A DNA stretch of 22,626 nucleotides from a virus. The stretch covers positions 1-22,626 of IMG/VR virus record IMGVR_UViG_3300047319_001189, one strand, 5' to 3'. Under the pieces are notes generated by a model, which did not search any database, was not told the origin of the DNA, and saw only the letters and a program-made list of their open reading frames with translations. Below are positions 15,634 to 22,573 of this stretch, piece by piece. How positions within the stretch are numbered: the stretch's first letter is position 1; the number at the start of each line of letters is the position of its first letter. Both the position numbers and the translations under genes were made by a program.

Positions 15634-16140
15634 ATGAAACGGCTACCTTATCTTGTGCTGTGCGCGCTGATGTCGGCGGCTCCCGCCTTCGCGCAGACGC
15701 TGCCGATGCCGCTCCTCAAGGGGCCGCTCGACCCGTCGCAGACCCTGGCGACCCTCAATTCTCTCATCACCTCGATCAACAACGTCCTGGTGCCCGCGCT
15801 CGGCCCCTCCTCGACCCCCAGCGGGACGCTGGTCAACCAGATTTCGATGACCGGCGGCCTGACGGGCAGCCCCGGCGTCATCGGCCTGCAGCCGGGCGCC
15901 GACGCCAACGCGGGCATCCAGATCAATCCGAACGGTTCGGGCAACATCATCCTCTTTGGGCAGAGCGACACCGGCACCCTGCAATTCGGGTCGTCCAGTT
16001 CGCTCGTCACGGCGACCGGCTTTGCCGCCTGCCCCGGCGTCGTCCCCGGCAAGCCGCCCCTCGGGGTCAAGGGCACGGTCACGAGTTATGTCATCGTCAA
16101 GGACTGGCTCGGCAACTCGCACGGTTGGGCGACCTGCTGA
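15634..16140 (+). CDS. Small exported fibre-tip-like protein with signal peptide
   Basis: This 168-residue protein starts MKRLPYLVLCALMSAAPAFA followed by QTLPMP, a clear signal peptide with an AFA-Q cleavage site. The mature part includes TLATLNSLITSINNVLVPAL, probably helical, then GVIGLQPGADANAGIQINPN and GNIILFGQSDTGTLQFGSSS, beta repeats reminiscent of short phage fibres or trimerising tips. Two Cys remain after cleavage, in FAACPG and at the C-terminus (WATC). GGGGGCGAGG lies just upstream of ATG 15634. The 77 bases before the gene hold nothing else that I can support. The stop overlaps the glycosyltransferase ATG (TGATG). Confidence 0.7.
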   Translation: MKRLPYLVLCALMSAAPAFAQTLPMPLLKGPLDPSQTLATLNSLITSINNVLVPALGPSSTPSGTLVNQISMTGGLTGSPGVIGLQPGADANAGIQINPNGSGNIILFGQSDTGTLQFGSSSSLVTATGFAACPGVVPGKPPLGVKGTVTSYVIVKDWLGNSHGWATC

Positions 16141-16808
16141 TGGCAAACCGCCCGCCCGCGATCATGCTTGGGGTTCCTTCCGCCGGGGAATGGAAGGCCC
16201 CGATGGCGGTTGACGCGATCTCGGCGTCGGTCTGGGCGACGGCTCACGGCATCTATGTCGAGCCGCGCGGGGCCGAGAGTTGCTACACCGAGTTCAACCG
16301 GAACAACATCGTCCGCGCGGCGCTCAACTACGAGCATCCGATCGACGCGATCATGTGGACTGACGCCGACATGCGGTTTCCGGCCGACACGATCGCGCGG
16401 CTGTGGGGCCACGGCAAGGCTGTCGTCGGGTCCACCTATCGCGAGCGGCAGGAGCCATACCGCTACCTCGGCAAGTTCAGCGACAAGACCGACGAGTTAG
16501 CGACCGAGGGGTTGGTCCCGGCGGAGTTGCTGCCGGGCGGGATGATCCTCGTCAAGATGGAGGTTTACCGCCACCTGCCCCCGCCGTGGTACAAGCTCGA
16601 CGAGGACGGGTTGCGCGACGACTACTATTTCAGCAAGCGGGCGCGCGACGCGGGTTTCGAGATTTGGTGCGACATGCCCTTGACCCTCAAGGTTCGCCAT
16701 CGCGGCGAGCAGGAGGTCGGCTGGTTCGAGGAGGGCGAGGCGGTTGCCCGCAGGGACGACGACCCGCGCTGGCGGGTGTTCGACAATCCAGCGCTGACCG
16801 GTACGTGA
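16140..16808 (+). CDS. Glycosyltransferase, GT-A fold family 2-like
   Basis: This 222-residue protein begins MANRPPAIMLGVPSAGEWKA. It carries a DxD-type motif in IMWTDADMRFPADTIARLW (near residue 79), followed by VVGSTYRERQEPYRY, which fits phage-encoded family 2-like glycosyltransferases using a nucleotide-sugar donor and a divalent metal. A later DEDGLRDDYYFSKRARDAGF resembles the acceptor-site acidic region. No signal peptide or membrane segment is seen, so it should act in the cytoplasm or at the inner membrane face. It lies between genes for exported proteins, so it may modify a host surface glycan or decorate one of the neighbouring products; both are inference. ATG 16140 overlaps the previous stop. 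Confidence 0.8.
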   Translation: MANRPPAIMLGVPSAGEWKAPMAVDAISASVWATAHGIYVEPRGAESCYTEFNRNNIVRAALNYEHPIDAIMWTDADMRFPADTIARLWGHGKAVVGSTYRERQEPYRYLGKFSDKTDELATEGLVPAELLPGGMILVKMEVYRHLPPPWYKLDEDGLRDDYYFSKRARDAGFEIWCDMPLTLKVRHRGEQEVGWFEEGEAVARRDDDPRWRVFDNPALTGT

Positions 16809-16829
16809 GGCACAACTAGGAGCACGACG

Positions 16830-17351
16830 ATGAACAACTTGAAGAAGACCCTCCTGGCCGGCGTATCGGCCTTGGCGCTGCTGGGGACGGCCGCGATGGC
16901 CGACACCGCCGGTACGGCGGTCACCCAGAGCGCGACGCATCTCGACGCGGCCTCGTTCTGGGTCGGGCAGGCCAACGGTCTGACCGCCTGCAACGCGGTC
17001 TCGCAGACCTCCGCGTCGCAGACGATCACGATCACCCCGCCGGCGGGCCAGTACGTCTACCTGACCGCGCTCCTCATCCAGAAGAATACGGATGCGACCG
17101 GCGTTACCGAGGTGCCGACGATCTCGACGACCAATATCAGCAGCAACGGCGGCGCGACCGCCGGGGCGCTGAGCATCGCATCGACACTTTCCACGACCGG
17201 CACGACCTTCCCCGCCACGGTGATTCCCTTCCAGGTCGGCGGCCTGAAGTCGTCGGTTCCCGGCGTCGCCGTGACCTTCGTGCCGAGCGCGGCGCAGGCC
17301 ACGCATGGGATCATCTGCATGTCGGCGCTTGGCTACTACAACGCGAACTGA
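16830..17351 (+). CDS. Exported protein, paralogue A of a tandem pair
   Basis: A 173-residue protein starting MNNLKKTLLAGVSALALLGT and continuing AAMA-DTAG, a Sec signal peptide. The mature chain is Thr/Ala/Val-rich and beta-type, with conserved blocks GLTACNAVS, TITITPPAGQYVYLT, TTNISSNGGATAGA and PGVAVTFVPSA. It has two Cys (ACNAV and IICMS), able to form one disulfide. GGAG at 16819-16822 is well placed for ATG 16830. The next gene encodes a protein with the same blocks in the same order over the full length, so this is a tandem duplication. Function is unknown; a single beta-sandwich domain secreted to the periplasm or attached to the surface is the simplest reading. Confidence 0.75.
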   Translation: MNNLKKTLLAGVSALALLGTAAMADTAGTAVTQSATHLDAASFWVGQANGLTACNAVSQTSASQTITITPPAGQYVYLTALLIQKNTDATGVTEVPTISTTNISSNGGATAGALSIASTLSTTGTTFPATVIPFQVGGLKSSVPGVAVTFVPSAAQATHGIICMSALGYYNAN

Positions 17352-17361
17352 GGAGGCGACC

Positions 17362-17892
17362 ATGGAAAACACGTTCAGGAAGACCCTTCTGGCCGGCGTC
17401 TCTGCGCTGGCTCTTGTGGTCGGCGCGTCTTCGGCTTTCGCCGACGCGGCCGCCACGGCGGTCACCCAAACCGCGACGCATAGCGATGCGGCGACCTTTT
17501 GGATCGGGCAGACGGCGGGCCTGACGGCCTGCAACGCGGTCTCGGCAACCTCGCCCTCCGCCACGATCACGATCACGCCACCGGCCGGGCAGTATGTCTA
17601 CCTGACCGACCTGATCGTCCAGATCAATACGGACGCGACCGGCTCGACGGCGGTGCCCACGGTCTCGACGACCAACATCAGCTCGAACGGTGGCGCGACC
17701 GCCGGGGCATTCAGCCTGGCGACGACGCTCTCGACCACGGGCGCGACCAACACCGGCTTTGTGCTCCCCTTCCCGATCGGCGGCCTGAAGTCGGCAGCTC
17801 CGGGCGTGGCGGTGACCTTCGTGCCCTCGGCGACCCTCAGCGCGCACACCATCGCCTGCATGTCGGCGACGGGGTATTTCAACGCGAACTGA
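17362..17892 (+). CDS. Exported protein, paralogue B of a tandem pair
   Basis: A 176-residue paralogue of the upstream gene. It starts MENTFRKTLLAGVSALALVV and continues GASSAFA-DAAA, a Sec signal peptide with an AFA-D cleavage site. It shares GLTACNAVS, TITITPPAGQYVYLT, TTNISSNGGATAGA, IGGLKS..PGVAVTFVPSA and the YFNAN end with paralogue A, and keeps both Cys (ACNAV, IACMS). I chose ATG 17362 because GAGGAGG lies at 17350-17356 and the signal peptide begins there; ATG 17305 would start inside paralogue A and hide the signal. The two copies differ most in the signal peptide and at about residues 125-140 (GTTFPATVIPFQ against GATNTGFVLPFP). Confidence 0.75.
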   Translation: MENTFRKTLLAGVSALALVVGASSAFADAAATAVTQTATHSDAATFWIGQTAGLTACNAVSATSPSATITITPPAGQYVYLTDLIVQINTDATGSTAVPTVSTTNISSNGGATAGAFSLATTLSTTGATNTGFVLPFPIGGLKSAAPGVAVTFVPSATLSAHTIACMSATGYFNAN

Positions 17893-17899
17893 GGGCGGC

Positions 17900-18400
17900 A
17901 TGATTACGACACGAACAGCCCTTGCCGTGCTTGGGACGGCGGTGGCGGTCGCCGGCGTCGTCCTGTGGGCGCCGTGGGCCTCGCCGCCGGAACTGGCGTA
18001 TGAGACCGTGGCCGGGTATCCGATGAAGGTCTACTACCACAACACCGGGGCTCCGGTGAAAGTGGAGGCGTTCGGAGGAATACCGGCCCTCAGCGTCGGG
18101 GAGCCGCTGTCGGCGGACAGGATCGCGGCCTATGCCGCCGAGGCAAGAAAGCGCGTCCAGCCCGCTCCGGACCTTATCAGGACCGGGGACCGCGCCCGCT
18201 TTGTCCTCGACGACCCGGATCGGCTGGCGTGGCAGCAGGGGACGGAGGAGAGCCCGAACTACTTCTACATCTTCGCCGTCCTCGAATCGCCCCGTGCCTC
18301 GATCGTCAGCAGCCGATGGGTCCACGAGCTTTGCATCGTCGCCAAGACGGGAGAGCCGTTCAAGCCATGTCCCTCGCACAACGGCATATCTCCGGGGTGA
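17900..18400 (+). CDS. Membrane-anchored or exported protein of unknown function (166 aa)
   Basis: The N-terminus MITTRTALAVLGTAVAVAGV, followed by VLWAPWASPPE, is an uncleaved-type membrane anchor or long signal sequence: positive charge, then about 20 hydrophobic residues. The remaining 135 residues should face the periplasm and include YETVAGYPMKVYYHNTGAPV, a helical section (RIAAYAAEARKRV), and two Cys near the C-terminus (ELCIVAK and KPCPS). GAGGG at 17891-17895 precedes ATG 17900. The gene was considered as an i-spanin because a small gene overlaps its end, but it lacks a long periplasmic coiled coil. Function unknown. Confidence 0.7.
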   Translation: MITTRTALAVLGTAVAVAGVVLWAPWASPPELAYETVAGYPMKVYYHNTGAPVKVEAFGGIPALSVGEPLSADRIAAYAAEARKRVQPAPDLIRTGDRARFVLDDPDRLAWQQGTEESPNYFYIFAVLESPRASIVSSRWVHELCIVAKTGEPFKPCPSHNGISPG

Positions 18401-18612
18401 AAAAGGCCCTGCTGCTGCTGCTTCTGGCCGCCCCGGCGCTCGCCCAGGAACCGCCAAAGGTGACCGTCTCGATGACGGTGGAGCAGGCGCAACTGGTCGT
18501 GCAGACCCTGGGGCAGATCGGGTGCCAGAACGTGACGCAGATGGCCGTCTGCCAGCAGGCGGTCGAGTTGCTGCGGGACATGCGCGAGCAACTGAGAGCA
18601 CAGGTCAAATGA
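18397..18612 (+). CDS. Small exported protein with signal peptide and two Cys (71 aa)
   Basis: From GTG 18397 the protein reads MKKALLLLLLAAPALAQEPP, a textbook signal peptide with an ALA-Q cleavage site. The mature part is about 55 residues, helical and amphipathic (MTVEQAQLVVQTLGQIGCQN, then CQQAVELLRDMREQLRAQVK), with two Cys nine residues apart that could bridge two helices. GTG 18397 overlaps the preceding stop. In-frame ATG 18367 with GGGAG upstream is an alternative that adds ten residues before the signal. It has no lipobox, so it is not an o-spanin. Its stop overlaps the next gene ATG (ATGA at 18609-18612). Confidence 0.7.
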   Translation: MKKALLLLLLAAPALAQEPPKVTVSMTVEQAQLVVQTLGQIGCQNVTQMAVCQQAVELLRDMREQLRAQVK

Positions 18613-18989
18613 GCTTTTCCTGCACCTGTGCGCATTGCGTCTCGGCCTGCCGGATCAAGCCGGGCTGGTTCATGCCCGACGAGATCGAACCCCTGGCCGC
18701 GAACATGGGCCTCTCGGTTCAGGAGCTTTTCGATACCCGCATCTGCGTCGATCACCTGGGCGAGACGCTGGTGCTGTCCCCGGCGGTCGTCGGGGTGGAG
18801 CCGGGTGCCGAGTTCCCCCCGATCTCGCTCGGGGTCTGCGTCTTCTTCAAGGACGAGCGGTGCGAGATCCACACCCTCGGCAAGCCGCACGAATGCGCGA
18901 AGGCGACGCATTTCGGCGGCGCGAACCGTCTCCTCGTCGGCGAGGCTTGGGAGCCACACCAGGACCGCATTCGGGAATTGCTCGCATGA
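18609..18989 (+). CDS. Cys-rich zinc/iron-chelating-domain protein (YkgJ / CxxCxxCC-like)
   Basis: A 126-residue protein with an N-terminal cysteine cluster CTCAHCVSAC and a C-terminal block GVCVFFKDERCEIHTLGKPH followed by ECAKATHFG. This pair of clusters separated by about 75 residues, including PDEIEPLAANMGLSVQEL, fits the putative zinc- or iron-chelating domain family (PF03692-like). In that family the cysteines bind metal; a catalytic role is not established. It has no signal peptide although several neighbours do, so it probably acts in the cytoplasm. ATGA overlaps join it to both neighbours. Assignment is from the motif pattern only. Confidence 0.7.
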   Translation: MSFSCTCAHCVSACRIKPGWFMPDEIEPLAANMGLSVQELFDTRICVDHLGETLVLSPAVVGVEPGAEFPPISLGVCVFFKDERCEIHTLGKPHECAKATHFGGANRLLVGEAWEPHQDRIRELLA

Positions 18990-19198
18990 ACACGTCCTCA
19001 AATTTTGCCGGGATCACGACGCGGCGCAAGCCGAAGAAGGAGAGCGCGTCGCGGAAGAAGGTCCATCGCGTGATGACCGAGTTCGCGGACGGCAAGCTGC
19101 ATAGCGGCTCGAGGACCGGCCCCAAGGTCAAGAACCGCAAGCAGGCCATCGCCATCGCCCTTTCGGAAGCAGGCAAGAGCAAGCGGAGGAAACGCTGA
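18986..19198 (+). CDS. Small basic protein, DUF6496-like
   Basis: A 70-residue, strongly basic protein. The block VHRVMTEFADGKLHSGSRTG followed by PKVKNRKQAIAIALSEAGKS matches the pattern I associate with DUF6496, common in phages and bacteria and of unknown function. The Lys/Arg-rich ends (TTRRKPKKESASRKK and KSKRRKR) suggest nucleic-acid contact, an inference. ATG 18986 overlaps the previous stop by ATGA, and its own stop overlaps the next ATG. It has no Cys and no signal peptide, setting it apart from the exported proteins around it. Confidence 0.75.
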   Translation: MNTSSNFAGITTRRKPKKESASRKKVHRVMTEFADGKLHSGSRTGPKVKNRKQAIAIALSEAGKSKRRKR

Positions 19199-19581
19199 TG
19201 TTCGATCGCGTGATCGTAAGGCCGACCAGCTACGTGCCCGGCCACGTCACCGTCACCGAGAAGCGAGCCCCAACGGACGAAAGCGTGCGGCTCCTGCGCG
19301 AGATGGAGGACAAGGCCGAGCAGCAGGTCGTTGAGGCAGTCAAGGTCGGCGATGCGGTCTTCGAGTGCGTTGTTCACATGATCCGCGAGCCGATGTCGCT
19401 GGACACGATTTGCCGCGCCATTTTCTCGCTGAACGGCAAGCAAATCTCGGTGGACAGCCGAACCTCGGACTATAACAGCAAGCCGGAAGACGTGGCCCGC
19501 GCCCTTGTCGAGGCGGTGTCCCGGCGTATCGCCGAGGAGATTGTGTTGCCGTCGCTGCGCGGTCTTATGGGGAGGAAATGA
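19198..19581 (+). CDS. Hypothetical protein of phage type (127 aa)
   Basis: A 127-residue soluble protein beginning MFDRVIVRPTSYVPGHVTVT. Its centre EKRAPTDESVRLLREMEDKA is helical, followed by VGDAVFECVVHMIREPMSLD and FRAIFSLNGKQISVD-like strands (here CRAIFSLNGKQISVD). I recall similar small proteins from phage late regions but can name no function. It has two Cys but no signal peptide. Codon use is somewhat more mixed than in the flanking genes. ATG 19198 overlaps the previous stop, and the stop overlaps the next start region (ATGATG at 19578-19583), with GGGGAGG just before. Confidence 0.7.
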   Translation: MFDRVIVRPTSYVPGHVTVTEKRAPTDESVRLLREMEDKAEQQVVEAVKVGDAVFECVVHMIREPMSLDTICRAIFSLNGKQISVDSRTSDYNSKPEDVARALVEAVSRRIAEEIVLPSLRGLMGRK

Positions 19582-19946
19582 TGCTGCGACTGGCCGCGTT
19601 CGGGATCGCGCTCCTCGCCGGCCTCGGCATCGCGGCCGCGCAGCAGAACGCGCCGAAGAACTGCTCGCAATCGGCTGGCCCCGTCGCCGCGCTGGTGCCG
19701 TTTCCCGCCGCCGGCGCGAGCGGTCCGACAGCCCCGCTCAACTACCTCTCGATCTGCAACGCCCACGCGACGAACACGCTGGGGGTTAACGTCGTGGGCG
19801 GCACGGCGGCGATCGGCTCTGCGGGCACGCTGACGCTCAACCCCGGCGGCTGCCGCTGGTGGAACCTGGGCGGCGGCTCGCTCCCGGCCAAGGTCTCGGT
19901 CATCGGCTCGGGCGACCCGACGCCGACCGCCTGCGATTACCGCTGA
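19581..19946 (+). CDS. Small exported protein with four Cys
   Basis: A 121-residue protein starting MLRLAAFGIALLAGLGIAAA followed by QQNAPKN, a Sec signal peptide with an AAA-Q cleavage site. The mature domain is compact and beta-type (NYLSICNAHATNTLGVNVVG, then TLTLNPGGCRWWNLGGGSLP) with four Cys (KNC, SIC, GGC, TAC), enough for two disulfides. GGGGAGG at 19569-19575 favours ATG 19581 over ATG 19578, which would be too close. It resembles in style the single-domain tandem paralogues upstream. The stop overlaps the ATG of the large spike-like gene (TGATG), so the two may be made and exported together. Function unknown. Confidence 0.7.
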   Translation: MLRLAAFGIALLAGLGIAAAQQNAPKNCSQSAGPVAALVPFPAAGASGPTAPLNYLSICNAHATNTLGVNVVGGTAAIGSAGTLTLNPGGCRWWNLGGGSLPAKVSVIGSGDPTPTACDYR

Positions 19947-22573
19947 TGAAACGGCTCCTCGCCGCCGCTCTCGTGCTATGCGCCGGCACCGCCGCGGCGC
20001 AGGTGAGCAACCCGCCGACGCTCGGCACCCTTGGGGGGATGAACCAAAGCGGCTCCAACGCGACGCTGCCCAACGTGCTCAACAACTTCGGCATCGGCAG
20101 GACCGTTGTTTACGGCGCGAACAGCGGGATGCTTTGCAATGACGGCTCATTCGACAATACGAGCGCGCTCCAGGCCGCCGTCAACCTGACGCAGGCGCTG
20201 GCTTTCCCGGCGACCGGCAATGGCGGCGGGGTTTTGGTGCTCCCGGCCGGATTGTGCCACGTCAGCGGCACGATCAACATTACGAGCGGGATAAGCATCG
20301 TCGGCGCGGGGAAGGGGTCCAACCAGGGGACAGGCAATACCGGCGGCACGGTCGTCCGAGACACCCGCACGACGGGTGACGTGTTTGCCGTCGCCTCGCT
20401 GGGTGCCGTAACCATCCGCGATCTCTACATCGACAGCGATACTCCAAAGACATCCGGAGCCTGTCTTAGCTACACCGGCACCGGAGGCTCAACGTACAAC
20501 GAGCGGAGCTACGTCGATAGCGTCATTTGCTCGAACGCCTGGGACGGTATTCGCCTCGATTCCGCCTATGCGTTCAAGACGAATAACTTCGAGTCGATAA
20601 ATCACGGGCACGACGGTATCTTGAAGATAAACACCATCGTCAAGGACGGTGGCGAGGACGCCTACACTGCAACCCGGCTCCGTTGCCTTAATCGCTGCAC
20701 GACCGGCACCGAGGGCAACAACGCCTTCACGACGGTCAACACGACGCCGACCGTCACGGTGGCGCACACCGCGCACGGCATGTCCACCGGACAGATCGCC
20801 ATCTGGTACGGCGCGACCGTCTTCAACAACATCACGATCCACGGCTACTACCCGGTCACGGTCGTAGACGCCAACACCTTCACGATCACCGCCGACACCA
20901 ACGCGAACGCATCGAGCGCGGGCGGGGGCACGCCGACCTACTGGTACGGGAACACCGCCGGGTTCGAGTTCCGTGCCGGCGGCGACATCGCCATCGTTGG
21001 CTCAAAGCTCATTGGAAACGGCTTCGGATTTCTTGCCAACATGACAACCGGGCCGACCGGCACCGTGAGGATTTCCGCCGACTCGCTCGAAGAAAACCGT
21101 ATCTCCCCTATCGGCGTCATCCAGGCGATCTCCGGGGTCGAGTACGGCAACGTCATCATCACCGGCAATCAGATGTCGTCCATCGCGGCGCAGCCGGTAT
21201 TGAGCAACGGGCTCTATGTGGGAATCGGCACCCCGAACACCGCATCGAAATGGGTCCGTAATATCACTTACACTGGTAATGCCCACAACGATTCGGTCTC
21301 CAGCGGATCGGTGCTCAACCTCCTGGACGGCACCGGATACTCGATCACCGGGAACGTGTGGGACAACAACGGCACGGCTGGCGGAACGGTCCTCAACGTC
21401 GGCAGCGCGGCGCTGAGCGTCGCCTATTCCGGCAACCAGCTTATCGGGACGCCCTCGGGCGAGTTCACCTCGACGACGATGAACTGGTCGGCGATCGACT
21501 TCAAGCAGACGCCGGCTCCAAGCGTCCTCCTCAACGGCGGGGCGGAGGTCGATCAGGTCAACGAGAGCCTGGATGCAACGCGGCCCTACGCGACGCCAAC
21601 GGGCGGCAACACGAACACGCTCGACGGGTGGATTATTGGCAGTCAGACCAGCGCCACCGGATCGCCCACCACGACACGCTCAGCCGACGCTCCCCCAGGC
21701 GCGCAGCACAGCATCAAATACACCGTGGGAACGGGCGGGAGCGCGCCGACAGCCGGGCAGCGCACCTTCTTTTGGCAGAAGATTGAGGCCAACAACATCC
21801 GCAACTGGGCCTTTGGTGCGGCCGGGGCCAACACTCTTACCTTCAGCGCGTGGATGAAATCCTCGGTTACAGGCACCTATGGGGTAGCTCTCATCAACGC
21901 CGCCGCAACCCGTGCGTATTTCCAGAACTGCGCTCTGACAGCAGCGACGTGGACGAAGTGTGTCATTGTCATTCCGGGTGATACCGCTGGCACATGGATT
22001 CAGACTGGAGTAGCGGCAGGAGCCGGTGTACGAGTGTTGCTAGAATGCGGGTCCACATTCCAAGGAACGGCTGCCACATGGGCCGCCTCGGATATAGAGT
22101 GCAGCTCGGCGCAGACCGCGCTGACGACGACCTCGGCGGCGACCTTCCAGATGGGCAACGTCAAACTGGAGGTATCCCCGGTCCCGACGCCGTTCATCCC
22201 CCTGCAATACAAGGACGAGATCGAGATCGCGAGCCGCTACTACGCCAAGACCTTTCCGCAGGGGACGGCGGTGGCGCAGACCGGCGGCTTGGCCGGCTCG
22301 CTGTGTACGGTGGGCGAGAGCACGACGATAGCGACCCTCGGCGTCGAATGGCGCTTCCCGGTCGAGATGCGCGCGTCGCCGACGATCGTGACCTACAATC
22401 CGAGCGCCGGCAACGCCAACTGGCGCAACGTGACGGGCGCGGCCGACGTGACGGTCAGCGTCGATGTCCCGGTCGCCAAGGGCACGACGGGCGTGCCGAT
22501 TAACGAGATCACCGACGCCCCGACGGTCGCGAGCAAATACTGCATCCACGCCACGGCAGACGCGAGGCTGTAG
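19946..22573 (+). CDS. Large exported tailspike-like protein: beta-helix plus carbohydrate-binding-type domains
   Basis: An 875-residue protein with an N-terminal signal peptide, MKRLLAAALVLCAGTAAAQV. The block DGSFDNTSALQAAVNL with VLVLPAGLCHVSGTINITSG is the start of a pectate-lyase-3-type parallel beta-helix, as in phage tailspike depolymerases. A beta module (VAHTAHGMSTGQIAIWYGAT to about residue 330) is inserted in the helix. From about 535, VLLNGGAEVDQVNE and TFSAWMKSSVTGTYGVALI read as a carbohydrate-binding-type jelly roll, followed by EIEIASRYYAKTFPQGTA, a C-terminal domain common on phage fibres. The mature protein has 12 Cys, many for a cytoplasmic spike. Around 21840-22080 codon use shifts towards lower GC, suggesting domain exchange. 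A receptor-binding and glycan-degrading role is likely; catalytic residues cannot be assigned. Confidence 0.8.
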   Translation: MKRLLAAALVLCAGTAAAQVSNPPTLGTLGGMNQSGSNATLPNVLNNFGIGRTVVYGANSGMLCNDGSFDNTSALQAAVNLTQALAFPATGNGGGVLVLPAGLCHVSGTINITSGISIVGAGKGSNQGTGNTGGTVVRDTRTTGDVFAVASLGAVTIRDLYIDSDTPKTSGACLSYTGTGGSTYNERSYVDSVICSNAWDGIRLDSAYAFKTNNFESINHGHDGILKINTIVKDGGEDAYTATRLRCLNRCTTGTEGNNAFTTVNTTPTVTVAHTAHGMSTGQIAIWYGATVFNNITIHGYYPVTVVDANTFTITADTNANASSAGGGTPTYWYGNTAGFEFRAGGDIAIVGSKLIGNGFGFLANMTTGPTGTVRISADSLEENRISPIGVIQAISGVEYGNVIITGNQMSSIAAQPVLSNGLYVGIGTPNTASKWVRNITYTGNAHNDSVSSGSVLNLLDGTGYSITGNVWDNNGTAGGTVLNVGSAALSVAYSGNQLIGTPSGEFTSTTMNWSAIDFKQTPAPSVLLNGGAEVDQVNESLDATRPYATPTGGNTNTLDGWIIGSQTSATGSPTTTRSADAPPGAQHSIKYTVGTGGSAPTAGQRTFFWQKIEANNIRNWAFGAAGANTLTFSAWMKSSVTGTYGVALINAAATRAYFQNCALTAATWTKCVIVIPGDTAGTWIQTGVAAGAGVRVLLECGSTFQGTAATWAASDIECSSAQTALTTTSAATFQMGNVKLEVSPVPTPFIPLQYKDEIEIASRYYAKTFPQGTAVAQTGGLAGSLCTVGESTTIATLGVEWRFPVEMRASPTIVTYNPSAGNANWRNVTGAADVTVSVDVPVAKGTTGVPINEITDAPTVASKYCIHATADARL

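Larger units (their letters stand above)
16830..17892 (+). repeat. Tandem gene duplication encoding two exported paralogues
   Basis: Two adjacent genes (16830-17351 and 17362-17892) encode proteins that align end to end, most residues identical by eye, including both Cys. DNA identity is also visible, for example ACGATCACGATCAC and ACCGCCGGGGC in both copies. Confidence 0.8.

Noticed and set aside
17900-18612. Possible spanin pair (membrane-anchored protein overlapped by a small exported protein)
   Set aside because: The first protein has no long periplasmic coiled coil, the second has no lipobox cysteine after its signal peptide, and no endolysin or holin is nearby.
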